The notes below the pieces were generated by a model. That model was not told the DNA's origin and made no database searches. It was given only the letters and a program-made list of their open reading frames with translations. Below are positions 43,562 to 52,761 of a DNA stretch of 64,000 nt, one piece after another. Made by a program: the position numbers and the translations under genes. Where the stretch lies: assembly GCF_030409055.1 (NCBI RefSeq), contig NZ_CP116619.1, forward strand, positions 3,697,628 through 3,761,627. The letters are read 5' to 3'. Numbering within the stretch: position 1 is the first letter of the stretch; every line of letters starts with the position of its first letter. This stretch comes from Trichocoleus desertorum NBK24. GTDB lineage: Bacteria > Cyanobacteriota > Cyanobacteriia > FACHB-46.

Positions 43562-44188
43562 ATGGTACAGACAATTCGAGCTGAAAGCCTTAATCTCCAT
43601 GACGTAGAAGCAAAATTTGGGTTACAGCTCACGGTAGATCCGCAATTTTTTGTCGAGTGGTCAGAGGAGCTTCTAGAAATTTCGGCTTCAGAAAAACAGG
43701 CTTTAGACCGGGTAAAGGCAAGCTATCTCAATTTGGCTAAATACCCGATGTTAGAAAATACCGTCAAAATGGTCGTGCTGTCTCCATTACTGGACTTAGC
43801 TGGTTTCTATCTACCACCTTTTCGCGTTACCTCAGAGGAGTCGATCCAAGTAACCGCTGAAGATGAAGGAGTGCTGGTTCAGGGACGCATTGATGTATTG
43901 GTGTTGCAAGAACAGTTGTGGGTGCTAGCGATTGAGTCCAAACGAACTACCTTTTCTGTTTCCCTAGCTCTGCCTCAGCTCCTCGCTTATCTGCTGAGCA
44001 ACCCAAGCTCTACTAAGCCTGCTTTTGGCTTAATTACCAATGGCAGCGACTTCATCTTTGTCAAACTGACTCAACAACCCACACCTCAGTACGCTCTATC
44101 TAAAATCTTTTCTTTGCTAAATCCTGGAAATGATTTATATGGAGTCTTGAGCAATTTGAAACGGCTGGCTCAACTGGTTACTCAGTGA
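43562..44188 (+). CDS. PD-(D/E)XK nuclease-fold protein, HSDR_N-like (208 aa)
   Basis: The core is QGRIDVLVLQEQLWVLAIES followed by KRTTF: Asp, then Glu-Ser-Lys 14-16 residues later, the D..E-x-K metal-binding site of restriction-endonuclease-like folds. Two helices before the core (MLENTVKMVVLSPLLDLAGF) and GLITNGSDFIFVKL after it match the N-terminal domain of type I restriction R subunits. There is no helicase or methylase gene alongside, so it is a stand-alone domain protein frequent in cyanobacteria. Nuclease activity is not proven. Confidence 0.8.
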   Translation: MVQTIRAESLNLHDVEAKFGLQLTVDPQFFVEWSEELLEISASEKQALDRVKASYLNLAKYPMLENTVKMVVLSPLLDLAGFYLPPFRVTSEESIQVTAEDEGVLVQGRIDVLVLQEQLWVLAIESKRTTFSVSLALPQLLAYLLSNPSSTKPAFGLITNGSDFIFVKLTQQPTPQYALSKIFSLLNPGNDLYGVLSNLKRLAQLVTQ

Positions 44189-44298
44189 AGGCAGACTTCT
44201 CCATATTCCTGATTTTGTCGCTATCAGATGAAGTTAAGCTGATTCAACAAAGAGCTAGTTACCTATGATGGATAGATAACGGTTCAGTTTTCATCCCC

Positions 44299-45387
44299 AT
44301 GCAATTCATTGATCAGGCAGAAATTCAAGTTCAAGCTGGTAACGGCGGTGATGGTTTAGTCGCCTTCCGGCGTGAAAAGTATGTGCCCGCAGGGGGACCA
44401 TCGGGCGGCAACGGTGGCAGAGGCGGTTCCGTGATTCTAAAGGCAGACCCAAACTTGCAAACTCTGCTTGACTTCAGATATGCGCACATCTTTAAAGCGG
44501 AAGATGGGGAACGGGGTGGCCGCAGCAACCGAACTGGAGCATCGGGAGAGGACAGGATCATTGAAGTACCTTGCGGTACGGTGATTTACGATGCTGTGAC
44601 GGACGAAGTATTAGGCGACTTGATTACCCCTGGGCAAACCTTTTGTGCTGCCCAAGGTGGCAAAGGGGGGCTAGGTAACAAGCACTTTCTCAGCAACCAT
44701 AACCGTGCTCCCGAACGCGCTTTACCGGGTTTACCTGGTGAATCCCGCTTGTTACGGTTGGAGTTAAAGCTGCTAGCGGAAGTTGGAATCATTGGCTTAC
44801 CCAATGCAGGCAAGTCTACTTTGATTTCGGTTTTATCTGCTGCTCGACCCAAAATTGCCAATTATCCCTTTACTACTTTGGTGCCTAACTTAGGAGTCGT
44901 CCGCAAACCAACGGGAGATGGCACTGTGTTTGCTGATATCCCTGGGTTGATTGAAGGAGCGCATCTCGGCACAGGTTTGGGCCACGACTTCTTACGCCAT
45001 ATTGAGCGGACTCGACTTTTGTTACACCTAATTGACAGCACCGCCGAAGATCCGATCGTGACTTACCAGACTATTCAAGATGAGTTGCACGCCTACGGTC
45101 GAGGGTTAGGCGATCGCCTACAAATCATTGCTCTCAATAAGATCGACGCCATCCAAAACCAGGAAGAAGCTACACAAACTTTAGAGGGAGTTGCAGCTCA
45201 GTTAAGAGAAATCAGTCAAGCCCCTGTGTTTCTAATTTCTGCCGTAGCTCATATTGGTCTAGAGCCGTTATTGCAGGAGATTTGGCAAACCCTAGACCAA
45301 ATGGCAGCGATCGAAGCTGAAAGTCTGACTGAGGAGCTATCAGAGAACTTGTCTGAGAGACTCCCTGAAAGCCTCATTGCTGATTGA
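44299..45387 (+). CDS. obgE: Obg-family GTPase (362 aa)
   Basis: The N-terminal Gly-rich Obg domain ([35 protein letters not shown]) is followed by a GTPase domain with G1 [12 protein letters not shown]2/switch [12 protein letters not shown]3 DIPGLIEG, G4 NKID and G5 SAVA. The C-terminal OCT domain is replaced by a short acidic tail. Obg binds the 50S subunit and acts in ribosome maturation and stress response. The last 14 bases overlap the convergent beta-lactamase-fold gene. Confidence 0.96.
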   Translation: MQFIDQAEIQVQAGNGGDGLVAFRREKYVPAGGPSGGNGGRGGSVILKADPNLQTLLDFRYAHIFKAEDGERGGRSNRTGASGEDRIIEVPCGTVIYDAVTDEVLGDLITPGQTFCAAQGGKGGLGNKHFLSNHNRAPERALPGLPGESRLLRLELKLLAEVGIIGLPNAGKSTLISVLSAARPKIANYPFTTLVPNLGVVRKPTGDGTVFADIPGLIEGAHLGTGLGHDFLRHIERTRLLLHLIDSTAEDPIVTYQTIQDELHAYGRGLGDRLQIIALNKIDAIQNQEEATQTLEGVAAQLREISQAPVFLISAVAHIGLEPLLQEIWQTLDQMAAIEAESLTEELSENLSERLPESLIAD

Positions 45388-47206
45388 ACTGCGGGGGTTG
45401 ATTAAGGTTGGTTTGGGGCGCAGGAACGTTGGGGCGAGTTTGTCCGGTGGGGCTAGTCGGAGCCCCTGGCGGTACATTGAAAGTAGGACTTGTCATCCTC
45501 GCTCCAGGCGCAGGAGCAGCATTAGGGCTGAGGGGAAGTCCATTTGTGGCACTACCGACTTGGCTCAAGTTGTTGTAAGCCACCCGTGACATTTGGCGAA
45601 TCAGCTCTGCCCCCTGCTCATCGTTGAAAGGCCGTTTTACTAAAGCAGCCATGACGTAGCGCTTGCCATTCGGCATGTCAATTAAACCGACATCTCCAAT
45701 CAGGGAACCAATGTCCCCGGTTTTGTGGGCGATCGTCGCGCCTTCTCCCAAGCCACGAGGTAGGAGTGTATCCGTTACGGTGCGACGCATAATATCCAGC
45801 AAGCGATCGCGCGATCGCATCGATACCAAATCTCCTTGGTTTACCCAAGCCATTAGGGTTGCCAAATCTCTGGGGCTAGTGGTGTTCGTGCCCTGAAGAT
45901 CTGGTAAAGGATTCCGAATTGCCGTGGCGGTGAGTCCCCAAGATTGAAACCGTTGATTCAGAGCCGCAGATCCACCCAGGCGAGCAATCAGCATATTGGT
46001 TGCGGTGTTGTCGCTGATTGCAATCATTCTGTACGCCGTTTCTAGCGCACTAAATTTTGTCCCTGGCGGCTGGTACTGCATATCGCCCGACCCTGAGCCA
46101 ATCAGCTCTGGCCTCATGGTTAGAAGTTCGTCAAGACGAATTTTGCCAGCATCTACATCTTGAAAGAAGGCCACTAAAACTGGAACTTTGATCGTGCTAG
46201 CGGCTGGAAAAATTGCCGTTCCACTCAAATCTACGTAAGCTGTCGTGTCTAAATCGATCAGAAACATTCCTGGCGTTAAACCAGATGTTTGTCGAGTTAA
46301 CGTTTGAATCTCGGCCTTGAGTGGAGCTGCTTCTTGGCTTAACTTCAAAGGCGTGGGGACTTTAGCTAAGGTACTCCGTCCTGCTGCCTGCTGTTCAGTC
46401 TGATTCTTCGGATTAATAGCGCTTTGAGAAGCTCCAGCCATAAATCGGCTGGGATCTAAGGTGGAGAGTAAGGTTCCAGCAATCACGCCGATGCCTAAGC
46501 CCAAAATCAAGAGTCGGGTGCCATACAACAAAGGCGACACCGAGCGCCGCAACTGCGATCGCTGAGTAGCTTTACGCTTCAACTCAGCCATTGACTGAGC
46601 TGGCGGTTGGGGACGGTGGGGTGTAGGGTTGCGCTGTCTGGTTCGCTTGCCTGATCGAGTTCTGGTAGGTGAGTTGTCAGGAATGGAGCTGTTGGCTTGA
46701 GTGCGTCGCTCAGAAGGTGACAGATTTTTTGTGCCTAACCCCTTGGCGGTTTCTCTAGTTGTTTCTTTTGGGGTCAGTGGCAGGAGGCGATCGCGCCAGA
46801 GGCTATCGTCGATTGAGTGGGCATCTCGCGATCCGGAGAGACGCTGAGCAGTGCTAGAGGAGCGTAAGGCACTCTCTCTAGCTGGACGGCGGGTTGTAGG
46901 GGCGATCGCACTGCTTCTGGATGGCGAAACAACCAATTTTCCAGTTGCTGTGGCGGGAGGCAATAAACGGTGATCTGTTTGGCCTGACAAGAGCTGTTTT
47001 AAATTGAGGCGCAAGTGTGGCTGAGATCCAGCTCGATGGCTAGCCCGATGCCGCGATTGCGCAGGAGCATTAGGAATAGAGTTCTGGGCGGAGAGCAAAG
47101 TTTCGGGTTGGCTAGAGGGTCTTTTCGTACCTTCTTGTTGCTGTGATGCTTGCAACATTTGGCGACGACGGTGCCGACGGCTCATAGTGCTACCTTGATC
47201 TGTCAT
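45374..47206 (-). CDS. Class A beta-lactamase-fold serine hydrolase with long N-terminal region (610 aa)
   Basis: Catalytic motifs in order: S-x-x-K in [13 protein letters not shown] (near residue 337), SDN in [11 protein letters not shown], and K-T-G in [10 protein letters not shown]. An N-terminal cytosolic region of about 225 residues is basic and Ser/Pro/Arg-rich with no motif. One membrane helix ([19 protein letters not shown]) near residue 235 puts the enzyme domain outside the plasma membrane. The tail is Pro/Asn/Gln-rich. It may act on peptidoglycan or as a beta-lactamase. ATG at 47206 has GGGAGG seven bases upstream; a GTG at 47224 is in frame but weaker. Confidence 0.87.
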   Translation of the reverse strand: MTDQGSTMSRRHRRRQMLQASQQQEGTKRPSSQPETLLSAQNSIPNAPAQSRHRASHRAGSQPHLRLNLKQLLSGQTDHRLLPPATATGKLVVSPSRSSAIAPTTRRPARESALRSSSTAQRLSGSRDAHSIDDSLWRDRLLPLTPKETTRETAKGLGTKNLSPSERRTQANSSIPDNSPTRTRSGKRTRQRNPTPHRPQPPAQSMAELKRKATQRSQLRRSVSPLLYGTRLLILGLGIGVIAGTLLSTLDPSRFMAGASQSAINPKNQTEQQAAGRSTLAKVPTPLKLSQEAAPLKAEIQTLTRQTSGLTPGMFLIDLDTTAYVDLSGTAIFPAASTIKVPVLVAFFQDVDAGKIRLDELLTMRPELIGSGSGDMQYQPPGTKFSALETAYRMIAISDNTATNMLIARLGGSAALNQRFQSWGLTATAIRNPLPDLQGTNTTSPRDLATLMAWVNQGDLVSMRSRDRLLDIMRRTVTDTLLPRGLGEGATIAHKTGDIGSLIGDVGLIDMPNGKRYVMAALVKRPFNDEQGAELIRQMSRVAYNNLSQVGSATNGLPLSPNAAPAPGARMTSPTFNVPPGAPTSPTGQTRPNVPAPQTNLNQPPQFNQQ

Positions 47207-47387
47207 CAGCGAGCCTCCCGACACAACAAATTAAACTGTACACCTCTAGTCACACCGATTCCCCTCACTTCTCACCGATCTTCCTCGCTTCTCATTGTTG
47301 GCGTTGAGCAACGCTGCCGTTAGGTTAGTCGTATTTGCAGTTAATCACACAAATTTGGATGAATTTTAACCTTGTTCTGTGGTTAAT

Positions 47388-48284
47388 TCATACCTCTTCG
47401 TATTTCTGGCTCTGTTGCAATGCCCACTCTATTTGACTGAGAATACCCCGCAACATTGCCACCTCAGCAACCGAAAGTTCAGCTCGATTAAATAAGCGTC
47501 TAAACTTTTCCATGCGGCTGGTTGCAGTATGCGGGTAAAGATAACCAATTTTCAAGAGCAAAGTTTCTAGCTGTTGATAATACGCTTCTAAGGACTCTAG
47601 AGGAGCGCTCAAAGTTGGAGCAGCCGAAGGCTGAGGAGTTGCTAGGGAAGTCTGTCTAGGGGCAATTTGAGGTATTACCATTGCTTCTGCACCCATCTGA
47701 ACAAATTGATATAGCTCATAGCAACAGACTGCGACTGCTTGAGCTAAGTTCAGCGAAGGATAGGTTGGGCTGGAAGGAATGCGAATGAACCGCTGCGCGT
47801 AGTTCAGCTCCTCGTTACTCAATCCTCGATCTTCTGGGCCGAAAATTAAGGCTGATTGCCAATTATCGGTGGTCGTTACATCTGAGTTAGCATCTGGGTT
47901 ATTCCCCGTTTCTGTTGTCTCAACTGCTTTCTCAACGGCGATGGCTCCTGGTAATAGCCAAGCTGGTAATAGCCAAGGCAGAGCGGTTCGGGGATGCTCT
48001 AGTTCAGTTTCTAGGGTGCGAGTTCGGGCTGTGGTTGCGATCGCCCGTTGGCATCCCTGTAAGGCAGTGGGAAGGTCTGGTGCCAAACGTGCCGTGGTCA
48101 GCAAATCCACAGCATGAACTGCCATCTGGCGTGCTTCTGGCCCTAGAGGATCGCAATGGGGATTCACCAAAACCAACTGGTGCAGACCCATGTTTTTCAT
48201 CACACGGGCGATCGCACCTATATTGAGCGGCCCTGCGGGTTCTACTAAGACAATTCGCACGTTAGCTAGAGCAGTTTCAGACAT
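47388..48284 (-). CDS. trmJ: TrmJ-type tRNA 2'-O-methyltransferase (SPOUT family, 298 aa)
   Basis: The N-terminus VRIVLVEPAGPLNIGAIARV followed by MKNMG is the TrmJ/TrmH start (P-x-N-I-G-A-I-A-R). The SAM-binding knot has ALIFGPEDRGLSNEEL and PSLNLAQAVAVCCYEL. An extra segment of about 30 residues (EKAVETTETGNNPDANSDVT) interrupts the fold before the knot, a low-complexity insertion. The C-terminal extension is helical, as in TrmJ. Substrate: position 32 of tRNA by analogy. Confidence 0.9.
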   Translation of the reverse strand: MSETALANVRIVLVEPAGPLNIGAIARVMKNMGLHQLVLVNPHCDPLGPEARQMAVHAVDLLTTARLAPDLPTALQGCQRAIATTARTRTLETELEHPRTALPWLLPAWLLPGAIAVEKAVETTETGNNPDANSDVTTTDNWQSALIFGPEDRGLSNEELNYAQRFIRIPSSPTYPSLNLAQAVAVCCYELYQFVQMGAEAMVIPQIAPRQTSLATPQPSAAPTLSAPLESLEAYYQQLETLLLKIGYLYPHTATSRMEKFRRLFNRAELSVAEVAMLRGILSQIEWALQQSQKYEEV

Positions 48285-48416
48285 GTAAAACCAGGAATAG
48301 AAGGTAAGCCAGCTAAAGTTTTAGTAAACTGAGCCTGGAGTCGTGGTTATGGCCTTATTACAACCTAATTTTCCACCATACCCTACACTCACCGTTAGTC
48401 TTTGCAGCTTTTCCCT

Positions 48417-48581
48417 ATGGGACGTGCTCGTTCTAAATCAGATTTACCCACCAAAATTTGTCCCGTTTGCCAACGCCCCTTTGCTTGGCGGAAAAAATGG
48501 GAGGACTGCTGGGACGAAGTCAAGTACTGCTCAGAGCGCTGCCGCCGTCGTCGTAGCCAAGCTCAGTCTTCAGATGGATAG
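48417..48581 (+). CDS. DUF2256 zinc-finger-like protein (54 aa)
   Basis: A short gene in the 350-base gap between trmJ and the peptidase gene. It reads MGRARSKSDLPTKICPVCQR and then PFAWRKKWEDCWDEVKYCSE, RCRRRRSQ. The pattern C-P-V-C-x-R-P-F-x-W-R-K-K-W..C-S-E-R-C-R matches DUF2256, with four cysteines that probably bind zinc. The basic tail suggests nucleic-acid binding. Function unknown. Confidence 0.9.
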   Translation: MGRARSKSDLPTKICPVCQRPFAWRKKWEDCWDEVKYCSERCRRRRSQAQSSDG

Positions 48582-48665
48582 AGTGTGGTGTTGTAGGGTG
48601 GGCTAGCGATCGCGTCAGTTTCAGCCAGTTGAGTTTTGACTATTTATTTACTAAAGGTGCTAGTT

Positions 48666-49613
48666 ATGTCACGGGTGCAGCCAAAGCTAATTATTCATGG
48701 AGGGGCGGGTAGCTCCTTGAAAGGCAAAGGGGGAGCTGAAGTATTACGACAAATCCTTTACAGCATTGTGGAAGAAGTCTACGCCCTCCTCAAGCAAGGA
48801 GCCAGCGCTCAAACTGCGGTTGTGCGGGGTTGCCAGCTTCTAGAAAACCATCCCCGTTTTAATGCTGGCACGGGGTCAGTGCTGCAATCCGATGGTCAAA
48901 TTCGCATGAGTGCAGCGCTCATGGATGGCGCAACTCAACGCTTTAGTGGCGTGATCAACGTTTCCCGTGTGAAAAATCCGATCAATCTGGCTGAAACCTT
49001 GCAAAGCTCAGCCGATCGCGTGCTTTCTGATCATGGAGCGGCTGAATTACTGCGCGAACTGCAAATTCCTCCTCATGAGCCTTTAACCGAGCTACGGCTA
49101 CAAGAGTGGATTCAGGAGCGGCAAGGCAACTTTTCCAGAACAATGGCGGGTGTCGTTGCCGAAGAACTCGCTGCCGATAGCAATGCTGGGCGCGGCACAA
49201 TCGGAGTGGTAGCTCTCGACGACCAAGGTCATTTGGTGGCTGGCACCTCAACGGGAGGCAAAGGCTTTGAGCGTGTGGGCCGAGTCAGCGATTCCGCTAT
49301 GCCTGCGGGCAACTACGCCACAACGCATGCAGCCATTAGCTGTACTGGCATTGGGGAAGACATTATTGATGAGTGTCTAGCCGCGCGGATTGTTGTGCGC
49401 GTCACCGATGGCATGCCTTTGCAAGCTGCCTTCGAGCGCTCCTTTCGTGAGTCTCAGCAAAGTCAGCGCGACCTAGGTGCTATTGGGATTGATGCCAATG
49501 GCGCGATCGCTTGGGGCAAAACTAGTGACGTACTCCTCGCTGCCTATCACAACGGCGATCGCCTGGGTGACACCTTAGAGTTAGCGTCTGGAATGGTGGT
49601 AGGTACAGCGTGA
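48666..49613 (+). CDS. iaaA: Isoaspartyl peptidase / L-asparaginase, Ntn-hydrolase type (315 aa)
   Basis: The ATG at 48666 starts MSRVQPKLIIHGGAGS. The Ntn-hydrolase cleavage site and nucleophilic Thr are in GRGTIGVVALDDQGHLVAGT, then STGG. The N-terminal subunit has NPRFNAGTGSVLQSDGQIRM (as HPRFNAGTGS). The enzyme cleaves itself before the Thr and hydrolyses isoaspartyl dipeptides or asparagine; cyanobacteria use it in cyanophycin breakdown (beta-Asp-Arg). The in-frame start at 48636 lacks family sequence. Confidence 0.94.
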   Translation: MSRVQPKLIIHGGAGSSLKGKGGAEVLRQILYSIVEEVYALLKQGASAQTAVVRGCQLLENHPRFNAGTGSVLQSDGQIRMSAALMDGATQRFSGVINVSRVKNPINLAETLQSSADRVLSDHGAAELLRELQIPPHEPLTELRLQEWIQERQGNFSRTMAGVVAEELAADSNAGRGTIGVVALDDQGHLVAGTSTGGKGFERVGRVSDSAMPAGNYATTHAAISCTGIGEDIIDECLAARIVVRVTDGMPLQAAFERSFRESQQSQRDLGAIGIDANGAIAWGKTSDVLLAAYHNGDRLGDTLELASGMVVGTA

Positions 49614-49638
49614 GGAAAAGGATGGGTAACGAAATCCA

Positions 49639-50949
49639 TTACCAAGGGCTGCCCACCACCGTAAATGCCGCCCAATAATAAGGATGCGACAAATCCTCAC
49701 TAACCCCAGCTAACTCTGGAGGCAGCGAAAACGGTCCCCTAGAACTACGTAACTGACCATTTTCGATCCGCACCTGCTTCCGCAATAGCGAAATTTGCGA
49801 TCGCCTGAGAGCCTCTGCCTTAATCGGAGCTGTTTGCAGTTGGCGATAAAACTCACTCATCAAGCTCAACGTTCCCTGATCGCTGACGTACCACAAACTC
49901 GCGATCGCCGACTTCACTCCCGCCTGCACCGCCAACCCCGCAAACCCCAACTCTGCTTTGCGATCGCCAATCGCTGTTTTGCAGGCACTCAGCACCAACA
50001 GCTCCACTGAAGGATTTTGCCAACGCAACTGCTGCATTTCATTCAGCTGCAACTTGTCATCCCATAACTGAATGTAAGAATGGCGAGGAGCTCCTGGTTG
50101 AAAGTCAGCGTGAGTCGCCAAATGAATGATTTTGAACGCTTGGCTGGTACGTTGACGTTGCAAATTCGCCAAAGTGAAGTCTTGATTGAGAAAAAACTGC
50201 CGAGCTTCGGTATTGCGAGCGACCAAAAATAACTCCATAGGTACGCTCGGTAAAGGACTTTGCTCCTTAAAGCTAGAAGCACCCATTGCTAAAACAGGTG
50301 CCCTGCGAATGTCAGCGTAGAGAGTATCCGTCAAAGTAAAGGCGGGAATTCGAGCCAGACTGTACTTTTCGACTAAAAATTGCCGCCCGTCATGTAGCGC
50401 TGATAAAGGAAGTGTACGCAGTCCTACTCCTAAGCAAAAGATCAAGGTGTCGATTTTTTGAGCAGCCAACTCTGCTTCTAACGGCGAAACGATCCATTCA
50501 TAGAGTTGCTGTGCGGCTGGTAAATATTGATTGCTAGGCTGGAGGCGAGGATCGGCGATCGCTTGGCTAAACTGCTTCACCTGGGGCAACAAAGCAGAAT
50601 TAGGAGCTGCTGCAATTCTTTTCTGTACTGGCGGTTGTCCAGGGGTAATGAGCACCAGTTCTAGCTGTTTAGCACGAGGTACTACATAGATCAGAGCTGG
50701 CTTTTTGCCCGTTTGGGTTGCTAGTTGGCCAAGGGTTTTGGATACGTCTGCCGCAGTGGTATCTGGATTGGGAAAGTTGACACGAAAGTAATCTTCGTAT
50801 TGCTTTTCCCAAGTTTGTTCAATCAGAGGGACTGCCTCTGTCACCCTTCCTTGGTCAAGCGCAGTGTCTAGTGGGGCGGCATGAGCGACAGATGCGAAGA
50901 AAGGAGGGAGTGCCAGCCATAAACCAATGCAGCGAATCACTTGTTTCAT
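49639..50949 (-). CDS. Secreted CHAT-domain (caspase-like) protein (436 aa)
   Basis: A signal peptide (VIRCIGLWLALPPFFASVAHA) is followed by a short helical region and the CHAT domain. The catalytic dyad is His280 in KIIHLATHADF and Cys323 in LLVLSACKTAIGD. Additional CHAT features are GLRTLPLSALHDGRQFLVEK and GFAGLAVQAGVKSAIASLWY. Secreted CHAT proteins with TPR domains are abundant in filamentous cyanobacteria; here the TPR part is very short. Substrates are not known. It lies 24 bases downstream of the DUF1838 gene. Confidence 0.92.
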   Translation of the reverse strand: MKQVIRCIGLWLALPPFFASVAHAAPLDTALDQGRVTEAVPLIEQTWEKQYEDYFRVNFPNPDTTAADVSKTLGQLATQTGKKPALIYVVPRAKQLELVLITPGQPPVQKRIAAAPNSALLPQVKQFSQAIADPRLQPSNQYLPAAQQLYEWIVSPLEAELAAQKIDTLIFCLGVGLRTLPLSALHDGRQFLVEKYSLARIPAFTLTDTLYADIRRAPVLAMGASSFKEQSPLPSVPMELFLVARNTEARQFFLNQDFTLANLQRQRTSQAFKIIHLATHADFQPGAPRHSYIQLWDDKLQLNEMQQLRWQNPSVELLVLSACKTAIGDRKAELGFAGLAVQAGVKSAIASLWYVSDQGTLSLMSEFYRQLQTAPIKAEALRRSQISLLRKQVRIENGQLRSSRGPFSLPPELAGVSEDLSHPYYWAAFTVVGSPW

Positions 50950-50973
50950 GATGATTAAACCAGGTACAGGTTC

Positions 50974-51780
50974 TCATTCTGAAATTGGAAAGGTGGCTCC
51001 TGCTAGATAGGCGGCAAAATGCTGTTTGAAGTACAGCCAAGAAGTTACATCTGACTCATCTTGAGGAGATTGAGGAGCTGATTGGTAAGCCGGAACTCTA
51101 GTCTTGATCTCTGAGTGTAGCTGCGGTGGTAAGTCAGCTAAGCCATTCACCTTGCTACCGTAAGCACTGTAAATAAGTTGTCCAGGGCGATCGCCCATCT
51201 TCATCCAGGGTAGCCAAGGCCCAATGCGATCCCACCCGAGGTGCAATCTAGAAACCGAGTTGAGTTCAGGATTGAGGAGATCTGCGACAGGCACCGTGAG
51301 TTTGAATAGTTCCGCCGCTTGATAAATAGCTTGAGGGCTATACTCCCGAAACTGCTCATCTCCCGCCAAGGGGTTAGGGTAAGTGGGAAATAGATCAAAT
51401 ATAAAGGTGGCAATTTCACCATCCACCTGAGCTGGAAACTGACCCTGAAAGTAAGCTTGCACTGGGTTGTTGGCGACATGCATCACGGGCAACATCTCAC
51501 CAGTCCAAGGATTGTGCCACTGATACAAAATCTCGTTGGTGTTGTGGTCAAGGTAGTAGGTCAGTTCTCGCGAGACGAAGTCCCAAACACCCTCTTGCTC
51601 TGCGGGGAGACAGCGGCTGACGCTCATACCTACCATTTTGAACAAGCGTTGCCGTTTTTCTCCAGGGATGAAGGCATAAATTGAACCTGCCCAGGTTAAC
51701 CAGCTTTGTTCCCTCGCATCCAGAGAGGCCCGTACTTTGACAAAAGTCTTAGCATCAAACTCTTGAACGACAGCAACCAT
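50974..51780 (-). CDS. DUF1838-family protein (268 aa)
   Basis: I recognise the DUF1838 pattern: AREQSWLTWAGSIYAFIPGE, YYLDHNTNEILYQWHNPWTG and LHLGWDRIGPWLPWMKMGDR. Family function is unknown; relatives occur in cyanobacteria and proteobacteria. No signal peptide when started at ATG 51780 (MVAVVQEFDAKTF); an in-frame start at 51810 adds a basic leader. GGAGAA lies upstream of the ATG. Likely in one transcript with the CHAT gene downstream. Confidence 0.8.
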   Translation of the reverse strand: MVAVVQEFDAKTFVKVRASLDAREQSWLTWAGSIYAFIPGEKRQRLFKMVGMSVSRCLPAEQEGVWDFVSRELTYYLDHNTNEILYQWHNPWTGEMLPVMHVANNPVQAYFQGQFPAQVDGEIATFIFDLFPTYPNPLAGDEQFREYSPQAIYQAAELFKLTVPVADLLNPELNSVSRLHLGWDRIGPWLPWMKMGDRPGQLIYSAYGSKVNGLADLPPQLHSEIKTRVPAYQSAPQSPQDESDVTSWLYFKQHFAAYLAGATFPISE

Positions 51781-51838
51781 GAATTTTCTCCTGGAATGCT
51801 TTAGTCTCAAGTTAGCTCATGCTTGGGCGATCGCTTGT

Positions 51839-52582
51839 CTACATTTCTGAAGGATCTACACCTAATTCTCGTAATTTTTCAGCTAAGCGATCGGCTCTTT
51901 GCCGTTCTTGCTCAGCTCTTTGCTGTTCTTGCTCGGCTCTTTGCCACGCTTGTCCTGCTCGCTGCTGTTCCGCTTCGGCTGATTCCTCTGGGGTGGGAAC
52001 TAGCTGACCTTCAGCCGTAAAGAAGCGCAACTGAGCCTCATGAATGCCCAAAAATAGCTGTAATTGCTGGCTCCAGAGTAGACCTTGAGGATTAGGTTCT
52101 AGAGGCTCGTAGCGACCATCTACTAGGTGAAACCCAGCAAATTCAAGGCGATCGGGGTCGAACCAGAAATAGTCTGGGGTGCGGAAAATATCTTGATAGA
52201 TTTGCTTTTTCAAGCCTCGGTCAGTATCAGCGGTAGAAGGAGACAGCAGTTCCACAATGATGTTGGGATATTTGCCTTCTTCCTCCCAAACCACCCAACT
52301 TTTTCGAGGCTTCCGCTCTGTGCCAAGCACCACAAAAAAATCTGGTCCCCGAAATTGCTCAGACTTGCGCTGTCGCGGGCTGTAATAAATGGTGAGATTG
52401 CCTGCCGCGAAATAGTCGTTACGCTCCCTCCAGCACCAGTCCAGGCACTTCAGCAGCAGCAGAAGTTGTTGCAAATGCAGATAGCTTTCCAAAGGTGGCT
52501 CATCACTCAGCAAGTCACTGGGAGGAAATATAACATCCTCCCAGGTGTCTTCTGACATACCTAAATTGGGTGCGTAAGTCAT
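51839..52582 (-). CDS. Uma2-family (DUF820) PD-(D/E)XK protein (247 aa)
   Basis: The core RGPDFFVVLGTERKPRKSWV followed by NIIVELLSPSTADTDRGLKK is the typical Uma2 site: D in PDFF, E in VELLSPST. Uma2 proteins are very numerous in cyanobacteria, with a nuclease fold but no known role. The C-terminus has a repeated coiled coil (AEQEQQRAEQERQRAD), encoded by tandemly repeated DNA at about 51893-51960, and ends with LAEKLRELGVDPSEM, common in the family. Confidence 0.93.
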   Translation of the reverse strand: MTYAPNLGMSEDTWEDVIFPPSDLLSDEPPLESYLHLQQLLLLLKCLDWCWRERNDYFAAGNLTIYYSPRQRKSEQFRGPDFFVVLGTERKPRKSWVVWEEEGKYPNIIVELLSPSTADTDRGLKKQIYQDIFRTPDYFWFDPDRLEFAGFHLVDGRYEPLEPNPQGLLWSQQLQLFLGIHEAQLRFFTAEGQLVPTPEESAEAEQQRAGQAWQRAEQEQQRAEQERQRADRLAEKLRELGVDPSEM

Positions 52583-52761
52583 GGCAACGGTGGCAACTCT
52601 AAGCTTAGTTTAGCCAAGTTTCCGATGGGTTCCAGCTCAGCGTCAATGAGTCGTGTTTGCCCCTAGGCGATCGCCTGTTTTATTGGAGACAATAGAAATT
52701 AGAGATTTTGATTCAAGTTCCAGCCTCACCTAAGGCATCTAGTTATTGCACCCAACGACCT

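Noticed and set aside
48343-48606. 87-codon frame overlapping the DUF2256 gene
   Set aside because: The conserved Cys-rich protein is in another frame starting at 48417; the longer frame has no family features.
51893-51960. Tandem repeats in the Uma2 gene as a mobile element
   Set aside because: They encode the in-frame AEQxQQR coiled coil common in this family.
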